From assembly GCA_947561395.2 (NCBI GenBank), contig OX387186.1, positions 9,847,888 to 9,911,887 of the forward strand: a DNA stretch of 64,000 bases. Direction: 5' to 3'. Below, in pieces: positions 9,559 to 21,510 of this stretch. The notes beneath the pieces are model-generated. The model was given only the letters and a program-made list of their open reading frames with translations, had not been told where the DNA came from and ran no database searches. The stretch comes from Buxus sempervirens. Lineage: Eukaryota; Streptophyta; Magnoliopsida; Buxales; Buxaceae. Made by a program: the position numbers and the translations under genes. The number at the start of each line of letters is the position of its first letter. Positions within the stretch are counted from its first letter, which is position 1.

Positions 9559-12108
9559 TCACCTTGGTCCGGATAGCACTGATGGCAATAATGGACTTGA
9601 ATCTGCCTCTTTCCGAGCTACTACAGGTATTTGTGCTGGTGCTGGAGTCAAGAAGTTGTAATCTATGTTAGATTCAACATCCATCACACCCTCTAAGACC
9701 TTCACCACCACTGACATGGATGGCCTCCTAGCAGAATCACATTGTAAACACCAAGCTGCAACCTTCATCATCTCCATTACCTCTGCTTCATGTAACTGCA
9801 TATCCCCACTGGACTTGTCAATCAGATCAAGCAATTGATTCTCCTCCGCCTTCCTTTTGAATAGCCTAAGTAAATGCATATCTTCCTCAGGCTGAGAGCG
9901 ATCCACATTCTTCCGTCCACACAAAATCTCCAGGACCACAATGCCGAAGCTATAGACATCTACTTTTTCATTGATTTCTAAGCTCAACCATTCCGGAGCC
10001 AAATACCCAAGGGTGCCTCTTATTGCTGTCACAACTTGGCTCTGCTCCTTGTCAAACAGCTTGGACAAGCCAAAGTCAGCAACCTTAGCACAAAAACTAT
10101 CATCCAAAAGGATATTCTGTGGCTTAATATCAAAGTGAACAATTTTATGTCTGCAATCTTCATGAAGATAAGCAAGTCCCTTAGCTACTTCAAGGATAAT
10201 CTTTCGTCTGGTTTCCCAATCAAGAGAAGACTGATGGTTTTCTCGAAAGATCCATTTATCCAACGACCCATTGCACACGTATTCGTAAACTAAAAGCTTA
10301 TGGGATTTCTCAGCACAGAATCCAATCAATCTCACCAAGTTGATATGGTGAATGCTGCCTATTGTCTGAACCTCCGCCAAGAATGATTGCTTCACGTGGT
10401 TACCATCAAGGCGCTTCACTGCCACTTTAGTTCCAGTTACTAGGGTACCTTCAAAAACTGATCCAAATCCTCCTTGTCCAAGCTTCCTACTGAAGTTCTC
10501 TGCTGCAGCTTTCAACTCCTCATACGAGAATCTTGTGGGCATTCCTAGTACTTCATCTAAATAGTCCTCTTCATCGACTTCTGCATCCTTTTTCCTCCAA
10601 AAGAGAAACCAGATGCCAACTACTACTAACAGAACAAAAGAAGCTCCAAGACTGGATCCTAATATTATTGCCATCCTCCCAGTTTTCTTAGCGGGAGCCA
10701 TAGGAATAGGAGAAGCCTCCGAGGAGGGCGATGGTGCAATTGGAGGAATCTGCACCTTAATGAACACAGATGAGTTGAGATGAGTTTTCTCTTTCTCATT
10801 GATCATTAGTGAAAACAATTGGGTTGGTAAAAAGCAAATACCATTTGAAGAATTCGTACCATGCCGAAACAGAGCTGCTTTACAGGAACAATTCCTCAAA
10901 CAAGCCTGCTTACAACTCTCCGAATCTGTATCTTTAAGATCCGAGGAAAAATTGAAATAATTCATGTCTTCAAGCTCTAGCAAACTGTGATTCTGTGAAC
11001 CTTCACAGGACAAGGGACTGATTTCCGAACACCCAAGATTTGGTTGCCTGCCATTTACCTGCTGAAAATAGCTTGACTTCTCATCGGTTACTCTAGGACA
11101 AGTTCATTGCCCACCTGAGCAAATACCATAACTCCCACAGACCAGAGGATAATTACATTCACCTAAATAGCCAGTCAAGAGATCAGCCACCTTTTTCCAC
11201 TCTGTTCCCCATTCATAAACTCTCAAATGCCCACCTAAGTCCAACTTCATGTACTGAGCTGATACTGCCAGGGGCACAGCAATCTCACTATCTGGCGGAT
11301 CTGGCTCGGCTGACAATATGAACATAGCAAGACTGCCATTCAGAAATTTTATATAACTTGGTGCTTTGATCCTTTTAGTTCCATCAAATAATTTTTCATT
11401 GTATGACTGAGGAGGATTGGAATCAATAAGAGCAAACAAATCTTCACTGGTAACAGAGAGTGAAATCGGACCCTCAGTCCAATTGGAAGATGATACACTA
11501 GCTGTTAGTTTCTGTCCTGCTACCAGCTTCTGCCCAGGAACTAATGAGTCTGTTGGATGATCAAAAGACTGCCAGACGATACCATTGTTTCCGTCAAAGA
11601 GCACAAGATTTCCTGCCTCAGTCATGTTCAAGCCTGCTACTGACTTCCCAGTTGTGTTTGTGGACCAAACGACGGTACGGTCAACATCCCGCAAAATCAA
11701 GTTGCCTCCTCAATCGAGCTGCAAGGTCGCATTCGCTCTAACGGGATTGTTTCGATTGGCACACCAGACAACCTGTGGGAATCCTATCCCTGGGAGGACG
11801 ATGCCGGAGCCGCCGTTAGTCTGAACAATGAAGACAGCAAAGAAATAAGATTGACAACTGCCATTGCAGTAGAAACCACAGGCGTAACGTGGCCCGAAGG
11901 TGCCGCCTCTTCTGCTTCTGAGAAGAATAGACCTCACTGTTGATCCATCCGTGAAATTCAAAGAATGTTTAAGGGAGGGGTTGTTGGTCCATGTAGTTGA
12001 TAGGTTGGCTGTTGGATAATCAAAAGGTTGAGCCTTGATGATTGAGCAAGAAAATATCAAAAGGATCAGGAGAAAGAAAAGCCAACACAGATGATAGGTT
12101 ACACCCAT
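9559..12108 (-). pseudogene. G-type lectin S-receptor-like kinase, copy 2, two nonsense codons
   Basis: A single frame of 850 codons from the ATG at 12108 to the stop at 9559 covers the whole family architecture, but it holds two internal TGA codons. The first (11710-11712, codon 133) replaces a Gly codon of copy 3 (GGA to TGA) in the lectin domain. The second (11104-11106, codon 335) replaces a Cys codon (TGT to TGA) in the EGF-like segment. No frameshift exists, so both breaks are point changes and the loss looks recent. The part after the second stop still encodes an intact PAN-like segment, transmembrane helix and full kinase (484 codons from an internal Met at 11013), with HFDIKPQN in the catalytic loop and DFG. 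A truncated product is possible but unproven. Confidence 0.88.
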
Positions 12109-12377
12109 TACCTATGCCTGTAAGAAAATGCAATTGAGATCAGGACGGATTGAAGAAAATGGGGCTAGACTCTGGTAAGTTGTAAAGAAGAAGATGGAGA
12201 ACAGGACGGGATCTTCGAAAAAATATACACCCGCAGAGAGGCAAGCTTGAAACTATTGGCGTAGACTTTTCTCCCTTCCTGTACAAGCGATCCATGATTT
12301 TTTTTAAGATTTCAGCAATTTCAACCTTCTATTTTCGCGTTCACATACAAAATTCAGAAATCTCACGTAACAAAATC

Positions 12378-12544
12378 ACCGCATAGAAAACATGGGACCA
12401 TTTAGATAAACAGCGGAAGCTAGTTACAACAAATTTAAAATAGTACGGAATTCTTTTGTTTGGAAAAGGATAATATTTGAAAAAAAAAAAGATTAAGAAT
12501 CTTGAGGGAATATTCCTCCCTCTTCTTTTTATTAATAGTATAGA
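12378..12544 (-). mobile_element. Helitron remnant upstream of kinase copy 2
   Basis: Compared with the flank of copy 1, an extra block is inserted here between AAATCA and AACTCCACCATATTAG (copy 3's flank is also uninterrupted). On the minus strand it begins TCTATACTATTAATAAAAAG, a Helitron-like 5' start, and contains AGGGAGGAATATTCC. A related block lies at about 42412-42578. The 3' end (near 12378) is not clear. Confidence 0.5.
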
Positions 12545-13083
12545 TATAGATAGACAACTCTACCATATTAGTATATAATCATGCATCCATCATTTTTATA
12601 AACACACGGATAGAAATCAATAAAACAAGACTTACAAAAACATAGATTAACTGAAAATCTGATTGTTCCGCTGGAGCGGCTCACGGGTACTATAATGGTA
12701 CTACCATTGTGGTGGGAATTGGCTTATAATGATGATGATTATTATATCAGAAAATTGATTTCCCCTTATTCTTTTTTTTCATGAAAGAATTTCTGGTACC
12801 CCGAAGAGCCATGCCCTTAGCCCACCATTTTTCTTTACCTTAATTTACTGGAAGAAGCAGAGAGCACAAGCCCAACAACAATTACGGATATGTGAGAAAT
12901 TAAAGAGCCCATTCTTTGAAGTAATTTCAAAAACCGGCTTCTTTAACTGTTAATTAGTTATTATCTCCTTCTACCTAAATAAATTTTCCCATACCTTTAT
13001 TATATTCACTCATGTTAATATGATTCCTGGACCTCTCAAAGGCGAAGGTAGTACCATGCCTAATCAAAATCATACATAGCTCT

Positions 13084-13086
<3 letters not shown>

Positions 13087-13127
<41 letters not shown>

Positions 13128-13345
13128 GGTGAGAAAATAATTATATCATACAAATTGGTCTTAATCAAAATTATATAAATTAAGGTGAGAGATTAAAAGA
13201 GCTTGACCGGAAGAGACTTTGGAAACAAGGTGATAGATTCCACAAAGATCATTCGAGACTAAAGTTAGCAATTGATATAGACGTGACTTGATTACGTGTC
13301 CTACACTCGCAAAAGTCCACATACGTGGAAAAGTAGCTAATGGAC
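13087..13345 (-). mobile_element. LINE 3' end, shared with 27375-27640
   Basis: On the minus strand the sequence ends TTTTCTCACCC followed by a run of about 40 A (T-run at 13087-13126), the usual tail of plant L1-type LINEs. The same tail without the long run lies in the flank of copy 3 at 27375, so it predates the duplication. The 5' limit is unsure. Confidence 0.55.
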
Positions 13346-13662
13346 TATTGGTTATTGCTTACATATTAGACTTTTTAGTATTTCATGGACTCAAGAAGAC
13401 TTTTAGTATTTCATAGACTCGGAAAGACAGTGATAGATGCATGGTAAATATATTCCACTCTGTTGTGGTGGTTGAGAACTCCTTTTCAAATGACTCTCCG
13501 CTGTTGTAATACAATTTAAGCTTTAAATGTGGCTATGAAATACAATTGGTTGGTTGTGACCTTAGTCACCCCCAAAGAGCTCTGCCCTTAGGCGTCATTT
13601 TGCCTTCATTTTAGGTTTATATCTAGTCTGAAGTCAAGAATGCCTATAAGAGCATATTTGGC

Positions 13663-15373
13663 TAGGGTTGCTTAACGAGCCAACCCGGCACGCCACGAAC
13701 ATGATTAGCTCATGCCTGGCCTATCACTGAAAACCCAGGCACGGTGGGTTGCCTGCGAGCCTGGGTCCTTTTTTAGCCAAAAAAAAAATGGAGAAAATAA
13801 TAATAAAAAAACCATATAAATTCTGAAAAATATGTTTATTATTCATAAAAATGTCTTACACATATTAGGATAGAATTTTCTTAAAAAAATCTAAATAAAT
13901 TAATTTTTACAAGTACAAGTACAACTTTGCAAACACAACAATACATAATACACTTACACAAATAATACTGCATCACTATAGTATTAGCACATCCCAATTA
14001 GGTTGGCACCCACTCATCTATCCTTCATTTGCAGTTTCAAAAAAAAAGAAGATAAAGTAAAGTTTCTAAACGTTCATTACAAAAAAAATATAATAAAACT
14101 TAGATTAATCTAGAAGACTAAATTCATCAAGATTCAAATCATCAAAATCTCCAGCAAGTTGATCATCCGCATATTTCTGATCTCTCCGTTCCGCCCTTAG
14201 CCAATCTGTCAAACAGACATACTTGCACCATTTCCAGTGCCAATCTGCTCCTATAGTCGTCCACCGTTCATTCACCTGTACTAAAAGTTGATTCCGATGC
14301 AACTGTGAACACCAAAGCCGTTAGTAGATCACGTGCCATGGTGGGAAGCATAGGATAACCAACCTGATTTTGCTTCCACCATGCCAAAATATTAAAAGAA
14401 GTATGCTCATCCATAGTATGTAAAAGTAGTGGGAGGCTTTCTAAATAAATCCTTAACTCAGATGATCCCCAGTACCAGATGTTGGTTGCTTTCCCCTTCT
14501 TCTACCACTTAAAAAATTACAGGAGGAATTATCTGATAGTGTTTCTTGGGTCTGATATACTACCTATAGTAAAATGAGGAATAATGTACGCAAAATGCAC
14601 CAGGAAAATTCCTAGGTAACTGAAGGGGTCACAAATGGTCTCCGCTTAAAATCCAGTTTTCTTAGGCAATTATCTCGTTCTTTGTGACAGAACTTTCCTA
14701 GAGATACACTTAGTTGCACAGTATGTCACCTACTATACTAGCTTTAAAATAATAAGAAAGGTAGAATGAGAAACTTATATATATATATATATAATATTTG
14801 TAATAATTTAAAATCAGAAAATTAAATAGAAGAATACCCCTTTAGAATGAAGCTTGAACTTTGCAATTAAAGCCTTTAACCTCCAGAGTTCACTTTCCAC
14901 CTTTGATGCTTGAGCAATTTAAAAAAATTAAATATTACTTGATAGCTACAGAAATGAAGAGAGTAGAGGAGATTGTAGAAGAGAGTAAAAGAGATTGTAG
15001 AAGAAGTGTGGTTTGGAGTGGTAAGGGTTAGGTCTATTTATAGAAAACCAAAAGTGGTTTTTTACCATCTTTACCCTCAAATATGGTTGTTATTTGGTAG
15101 TTGGAAGGGTGGAAATGGTCATTTAAAAGCATACCCCCAAATATGATGGTTGGGGGGGGGGGGGGGGGTAAATTGTAAAAAGAAGCGGTGAAAACCATTT
15201 TTCCTTCCAACAAGTGGCACGGCCCAGCACGCCTGCTTGACGTGGGCCGTGCCTTAACGGCCCACGGGCCCCAGAAGCAGGGCACGGCCAGGGACCACAG
15301 GCCAGCACGGGCATGCTTAAAGCGTGTTGGGCTGTGTCGTGCTCGTGCCGGCCCGGCCTGGTAAGCAACCATA
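13663..15373. mobile_element. hAT transposon, 1.7 kb, 8-bp target duplication
   Basis: The ends are TAGGGTTGCTTAACGAGCC (left) and, on the other strand, TATGGTTGCTTACCAGGCC (right). The inverted similarity continues to GGCACG. Both flanks carry TATTTGGC (13655-13662 and 15374-15381), an exact 8-bp duplication as hAT elements make. A damaged transposase C-terminus lies inside. A run of 17 G occurs at 15152-15168. Confidence 0.85.
14102..14520 (-). pseudogene. hAT transposase C-terminal dimerisation domain, frameshifted
   Basis: Reading down from about 14520, the minus strand encodes ELRIYLES, then NILAWWKQNQ, LPTMARDLL and VASESTFSTG, the hallmark order of the hAT dimerisation region in RICESLEEPER-type proteins. 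The frame then shifts at about 14300, and TDWLRAERRD follows in another frame. The N-terminal BED finger and catalytic part are missing, so it cannot be active. Its sister copy is at 28735-29150. Confidence 0.75.
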
Positions 15374-16284
15374 TATTTGGCTCCCTTTCATTAAAATAGG
15401 GAAACCAAATAGAGATGTTAACAAAAAATTACCTCCATCAGATTCCTCATTTCTATTTAGTTTCCCTAAAATTTTATAATATGCTATAGTGCTTCTTCAA
15501 AATATGAGGAAGCACTGTAGCTTCGCTAAACACGAAAAAGCCAAGCTTGACACCCATTCTCTTCTCTTTGGAAAGAACAGTCTGATGCCCTAGCAACTCA
15601 AGGAAATCCACTACCACTCTCTTTATCTTCTTCTCTCTCTTTCTCTCCATAACCTTACGTTGTTGGCAACATTCACCGGCGGAGCACTCAACTCAAAGGA
15701 TTAGGTTCGCCGACAACGTTCTCTCCTCTCCATATCCTTTTTCCTCTTGCTCTCTCTCGTAAACTTTGTAGGGTTTAACATATCATGTAACGCCCTAGAT
15801 CTGAGTTACATAGTGAAACCGTAACTCTTCTCCGAAGGTTAATTTTTCACACCAGATCGATATATCAGAGTAATGGAAAACATAAATAAATCAATAACTA
15901 CATAATCAAAGTCAACTACAAACCCAAACTAAAATACAAAAATATAGTATCACAACTCTTAACTCACATAAACCAAGCATCTACCCGCCGATATCGTCCT
16001 CTCCAAGAGCAGCTGAAAACAAAACAAAACAAAACGGAATGAGATACGAATATCCCAGTAAGTAGTATATGAATGCTCAAATAAATTTTTCATAGTTATA
16101 AAACATGGATCGGTGGCGATAACACGAATAATCCAACAAAATCCAAAAAATTTAAATCCAAACAACAATATCGATTTCAAACAATATATTATGGTAGGAC
16201 TCATGAGATTTGACCACTTTGAAAGTTAAGTCTAGCTCCAAACAATCCAGTCAAAGAACGTCTGTCAAATCTGTTACCACTGCC

Positions 16285-16500
16285 ATAACTGATTCCAATG
16301 TCATCACCCTCATGGTGGTATACATAAGACCTCACCATAATGGTGGAAATGAATAAAATCCAATCTGAGAACCATTGCCATATCTGATACCAACGTCATC
16401 ACCCTTATGGTGGAAATACATAAGACCTCACCCTCATAGTGGAAACAGAATTGCTGCAGTAGTTCCCTCATGGAAGGCCTCTCCATCATGGAGGAAACTC
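16285..16500 (+). repeat. Imperfect repeat of ATCACCCTCATGGTGG-type units in LTR
   Basis: The phrases GTCATCACCCTCATGGTGG and ACATAAGACCTCACC recur two to three times, with shorter variants such as CCATCATGGAGGAAAC. Each unit contains a small CATGGTGG/CCACCATG-like symmetry. Confidence 0.6.
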
Positions 16501-17641
16501 ATTAAGTAGAATAGACTTAATCCAACAAAGTTAGACAGACTTCACTTTCTAGCTAGACTATGGATCCATATTAAGCTTTCCCCAAATTAGCTTAAAACAA
16601 TCACAACATGAAAACCAAAGTACATGACATATACTCATAGGTCAATCATGACCAAAACATCTCTATCAAGGAAGATCTCAATTTCATGCCCTTAAAGTCA
16701 ATTTCAATAATCAAAACAGTATTTAAATCAACTCAAGTAATTAAATAAAACAAGTATTCCAAATCTGCCCGGAAATCCCTAAATTAGCTAAATATGCTCA
16801 AAACAGTGGAAAAACATTAACTAATCAATTTCAGATGTTTGAACACATTTATAAGAAACCCAAACCAGTGTAGGAACTTCCAATTTGACAAAAATCAGAA
16901 ATAGAACTTGTATTCCCTAAATTCACAAACTAAGACCAATTTCATGAATGTACTCAATTTCTACCATTTTATTGGATAAATTCAATCTCCACCTGGAATT
17001 CTTTCTAAATCACTAAGACAGTTATTAAACACCAACTGAATTTTATTAATGGATCTGTTAGCACCTGATTTTTGCACCCCTAAAATGAAGAAAAGTGAAA
17101 AGTCAAACCCTAAAGGGGTCAAAAATTTGACTTTTTGATTCAAGCGAATTTGGCCATCAAACTTCATCTCATTGAAAAGAGCATTTCGACACGATTCTAA
17201 CGCAACTCAATTTGCTGGAATCGGAGTTCGGATGAAAAAGTTATGAACTGGTCAAACTTTTGGAGAGTGAAAAGTTGACTTTTTGCTCGACCCCAATACA
17301 GCTGCCCAAATTGATCCTAGTAGATAGTGGGTTCCGAGCCGATTCCAACGACACCAAGTTTGCTGAAATCGGACATCGGACATCGGACGAAGAAGTTATG
17401 GGCAGTTGAAGTTTCAAGAAAACTGCCTATGTGGCAAAAACAGTTGCAAAAGGCCAAATAAATTAATAAAATGAATAAAATAAATAAAAGAACATTTAAT
17501 AAAAGATATTTTAATATTTTAATATAGTAATGATGAAGAATCTTAAGATTTTTTAATAAAATAATAAGAAAATTGAATAAAATCTTTAAATAAATCAAAT
17601 TTAACAAAAATTTTCAAATCCAGCATTTTAAAAACGTGCTC

Positions 17642-17848
17642 GCCCGTATTTGAAGTATGGGCATGCCCTGCCCGTACTTCAAATACGGGTAAGCCTTCTA
17701 GAAGCGGGACACGCGTTCCGTACGGAGGGACAGCTAGCTATTCGTGAGAGATTCGCGCATAAGGGCGGCGCGCTCGTATTTGAAATACGGGCAAGGCACA
17801 CCCGTAGTTCAAGTACGGGCAAGGCACGCTCGTAATTCAAGTACGGGC
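17642..17848 (+). promoter_or_regulatory. Hairpin array in LTR, 28-bp period
   Basis: Five 21-base hairpins with CCGTA/TACGG arms start at 17642, 17670, 17772, 17800 and 17828. The spacing is exactly 28 bp within each group. The TATA box (17862-17870) follows 13 bp after the last one. Another long hairpin (GGTCTAAACCGTA facing TTACGGTTCAGACC) lies downstream at 18704-18736. Confidence 0.75.
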
Positions 17849-17861
17849 ACGAAATTTTGCC

Positions 17862-17870
17862 TATAAATAG
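17862..17870 (+). promoter_or_regulatory. TATA box of nested LTR
   Basis: TATAAATAG in the context GCCTATAAATAG, the same as in the solo LTRs at 5145 and 34232. Confidence 0.6.
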
Positions 17871-20800
17871 AGGGGCCAGGCCCCCCCCCCCATTTTGGTA
17901 AGCTGGTCCCCCACCACTCCTTCCCTCTTCTTCTTTGTCATTTCCACGCCCAAACCCTGCCCCAGCTCTGTCATTTTCAAAACCAAACCCCGAAATACCT
18001 AAAATACCCTTAGACTGCTCTAAACCTTGCCTAATCCCTTTCTTTTTCACCCTTTTAACTTGAAATTGAAAGAACCCCTTTCAAATTCATTTCGGGAAAT
18101 TGACGGGAGTGCAGAAGCGCTGCCAAAATTCTCGAAAGAAGAAGAAGCTTCTGGTAACATTGCAGTCATTATATATATCAAATTTGATTCTCTCTACTTA
18201 AACTTTGTCTACTATGTGCTTTGTTATATGTTTCTAACTTGTTCGCTCTTGTTTATATGGCTTTGGGCTCCCCACAACGAGAGGGAGATCCTACTTAAAG
18301 GGGGAAAGTAGGTCAAATAATCTAGGATATACTTAAATAATGTCCGTTTAATTTCATTAGGAGTGGTTGTGTCCTCCTTAAAATATCTGCATGTATCCTT
18401 AACTTTTCCCCCATTCCTTTCTTAATAATCTCACTTGCATGTGTCTCTAAAAACAAGTTCAAATGGACATCAAAGAAATGGAAGTACTTCCCATTGCAGC
18501 ACATTCAAAGAAAGGAGGTTTTGGGGCCAAAAACAAGATGCTTGCACCATTTCAGAGATGCTAGAAAATCTCAAGAACGGCTGGCGAGGAGCAAAGAAGA
18601 ACTAGCAAATCAGTTCTCATGAGACATGTAGCAAAAATTGAAAATCGGGCGAAGCCCGTATTTCCTGTACAGTCCAGGCATGCCCGTACTCAATATATGG
18701 TCCGGTCTAAACCGTATTGAATTTACGGTTCAGACCAGACCGTATAGTAAATACGGGCAGCTTTAAAGATAACTTAAAAAATCAATTTCTTCGGCCCGGT
18801 TGGACTTGATCCGACCCGAACCAACATGACCCGATCCAATGAGCTGTTTGGGCTATCCTTAGCCCACTTGTGGACCATGGGCCAAACCAGGCCCACCAAG
18901 ACCACCTGGGCCCACTTATGGGGCCCACAACTTGACCAGTCCAAACCAGGCCCGTTTTCAACAAACGGGCCCAAGGCCACTTGTTTAAACACTATTGGGC
19001 AAAATCCAAGCCCGGCATACTTCAAAAGGGTGCTACTTACCTCTGCAACTTCAATTCGAGCTCAATCCTCTACAAAAAAACTCAGATCCAGATTTAAATA
19101 GTGATCAATCGATCACTTCAACCAAATCTCTGCAACAACATCAAAACACTCAAAATCTTCCTAGATTTGCTCTCTAACTTCTAGTAGAATGTAATTCCTA
19201 CGAATTTAGGTATTCAAATCCATAACTCACCTGATCCTTCTCTAAATTATAGAAATTCTCCAATCTGATCAAACAACAGCAGCCGTTAAGAATTTCTGAC
19301 AACTTCAGCACGCTTCTCCACTTGAATTCTTCCAGATCTATTCATCTCCTTCCTTTCTCTTATTCAAACCCTAGCTCCTCTCTTCCCTTCAAATGCTCTA
19401 GATTCAAAACACAGCTCCTCTAGAGTTCTCTGGAATCATTCGACCAAACCCTCAACTCCAAATGACGACCTATTTATAGTTTACTTTTACTCTGTTGCCG
19501 CCAATATCCACTTAAACACCTCATGATATGCTGTGTGCTCATCCACCAACTTTACCTACATAATCAATACAATATAACTAAACTTTTGTGTTATGCCATC
19601 CCACATTATCTTCCTACACAACCATTAAATTAAAGTTTCATGATCAACTGTGTTGTTACACCACAAAATTTTCCTACTCAACCTATACTTAATTTTTACT
19701 TTAATTAACACATCATCACTATTTAATTAAATCAAAGCTATCTACCTTAACTTGTCATTTCCATTACAATAATAAACCATGATTATAAAATTAAATAATA
19801 AAAAACAAAATTTTAATAATATTGAAAATTCGGGATTTCACATATCATCATTCCCTGCATGTCATACTAATTCTGGAAATCTGTTTCCCGATAGGACTCA
19901 AATTACTTAAATGTCTGCTCTTCTTTCGAATGATATCAATCAGCATTGGCTTCCTTGCTTCTTTGTTGGGCAATAATTTGAGATGTCGATCGAAACTTGT
20001 TGGTATCTAGCGACCGCATATGGTGACGAGAACAATCTTGGTATCGCAAAGTACTTGATTGGTTAGTCTTTTCTTCTGAATTCTTCGTCTACCAATTTTT
20101 CCTTTTTTACCCCAAATTTTCCTTTCAAAAGAATTCATTATTTTTTTGGTTGTTCTTTGAATCGCAGCGACGTAGGTCTTCGTGGGTATAGTTTCACTTC
20201 TTTTCAATTCTTGGTTCTTGAGTCGATTCAAGGTTTTGGATTATGCGATAAATGTTACTACAGTATAGCAGTTTTGGATCATATGTGATGAATTTAGTTT
20301 TTAATCACTTATGAATTTTAATGGTGAGAAAGGTCAATTCATACAATGAAAGAACTCTTATTAATTTTAATTTGTCTTCAAGTGTGTCCCTCCAAATAGT
20401 TCACATTTCCCTTTTCTCTGTTTGGCAGAGAGACTCGTCTGAAGCAATGGTGTCTCCAACGTAGAGATTGGTTCAAACAAGTTTTTGTCTCCAATGTAGA
20501 GAGTAGTTCTCCATATTTCTTTATTCAATTGGTTGCCCTCAATCAAGTTTTTGTCTCAAACCATTCATCCAGCAAAGAGTATGGAAAAAAAAAAAGAAAG
20601 AAAGAGAATTTTGGATTTAGGAGTCTAGAATATTCACCTATTTGGCTTTATCTTCTTCCCTCCTTTTTAATATCTCTTATTGTTGCTCTACAATAAAAAA
20701 AAAACTAATATTTTAATGATATAGGAAAAAATTAGAGAATCTGATGCAGTGGTTTGTTGAAAAGATAGTTCCTAAAATAGAAAAGTAAACCAAATTGCTT

Positions 20801-20941
20801 AAATATAGGGAATTTGAAAAGGAAAGCTGCTGCTAATGCTCTAAATATAGTCCTAAAGTTTCCCATTCTACACCACGACTATCTTCTCATGTTTTTTACA
20901 CTTAAAGGCATTCAATCTCTCAATTATCTAGCTTTTCAAAT

Positions 20942-21510
20942 TTAAAAATTTTTTTTTTTTTTTTTTGGGGTAGGGAAGACACTATTCATTAAACTTGGAC
21001 TAATCTGAGATATACAACACCTTGGGCATCTGCCCTCAAGGCCCATACACAAGAAAATTGTTTTGAACCAAACACAAGAAAATTGGTCGAGGGCAAAGTT
21101 AGCCAAGGAGTCTGCTACTTGGTTTTCCTCTCTCAGACAATGGGAGAAAAGAGCATTAGGAACCTTGTTGCAAAGCTCTGTCAGTTCTAACAGAATGCCC
21201 CTAACTCGCCATGGAAACTTCATGAGCGAAGAAGAAATAAGCTGAATCACTGATTGGGAATCACCTTCCAACACAATATGGGAGAGACCGAGCACAACAG
21301 CTAGCTTCAAACCTTCTAAAGCAGCCAATGCCTCCGCTTGGATCGCCGAATCTGCCACTACAGTTGATGCAAAACCCGCCAGAAATTTCCCACAAGAATC
21401 ACAACATATACCTCCAATTGCAGCTTTCTTCACAAACGTCCTCCATACACCATCAAAATTGATTTTAGCAAATGGATGCGAATTTATAGGTTTGGTTCCA
21501 TCATCTTCTA
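20942..21510 (-). pseudogene. LINE-derived RNase H domain fragment with poly(A)
   Basis: The minus strand encodes KINFDG, a stretch of short spacer, then EALAALEGLKLA, HIVLEGDSQSVIQLI and NQVADSLANFAL, the order of the plant RVT_3-type RNase H fold (DxxG start, ExxA, DS, and the final AD). The listed open frame begins at an internal Met (21433), but homology continues upstream to about 21500. At the 3' end TACCCC is followed by a run of 17 or more A (20947-20966), marking reverse transcription of a LINE RNA. The 5' part with the reverse transcriptase is absent. Confidence 0.72.

Larger units (their letters stand above)
17056..19020 (+). mobile_element. Tat/Ogre-like LTR fragment nested in LTR 15786-19842
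   Basis: It begins TGTTAGCACCTGATTTTTG and follows the solo LTR at 5145 through the Leu/Pro-rich-looking tracts to about the point GGGCAAAATCCAAGCCC (E1 match near 6990). The last roughly 500 bp of the LTR are missing, and the host LTR resumes near CTTACCTCTGC (19040). The expected duplicate of the left flank GGATC was not found after it, so the 3' part was deleted. It has the TATA box and hairpin cluster. Confidence 0.75.
15786..19842. mobile_element. Solo LTR (Ty3/gypsy chromovirus, Tekay-like) interrupted by a second LTR
   Basis: The element starts TGTAACGCCCTAGATCTG and ends GGGATTTCACA. It is flanked by the 5-bp direct repeat TATCA (15781-15785 and 19843-19847). These ends are typical of plant Tekay/Del-type LTRs. 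Removing the insertion at 17056-19020 leaves an LTR of about 2.1 kb. It carries a small duplicated motif (ATCACCCTCATGGTGG type) at 16280-16500. No pol genes are present. Confidence 0.78.
13640..20875. mobile_element. Mutator-like element shell holding nested insertions
   Basis: The right end, read on the minus strand, is TAGAGCATTAGCAGCAGC followed further in by CTGCATCAGATTC. The left end reads TATAAGAGCATATTTGGC and, beyond the hAT insertion, CCTCCATCAGATTCCTC. These are degenerate long inverted ends of a type common in plant MULEs. A 9-bp target duplication was not found. Inside lies a leader-like, TC-rich stretch (15540-15780) that could be a captured gene start, but no coding exon is recognised. 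Confidence 0.45.

Noticed and set aside
15034..15372. 112-codon minus-strand frame with Pro run
   Set aside because: It covers the hAT right end and the G17 run; there is no protein similarity.
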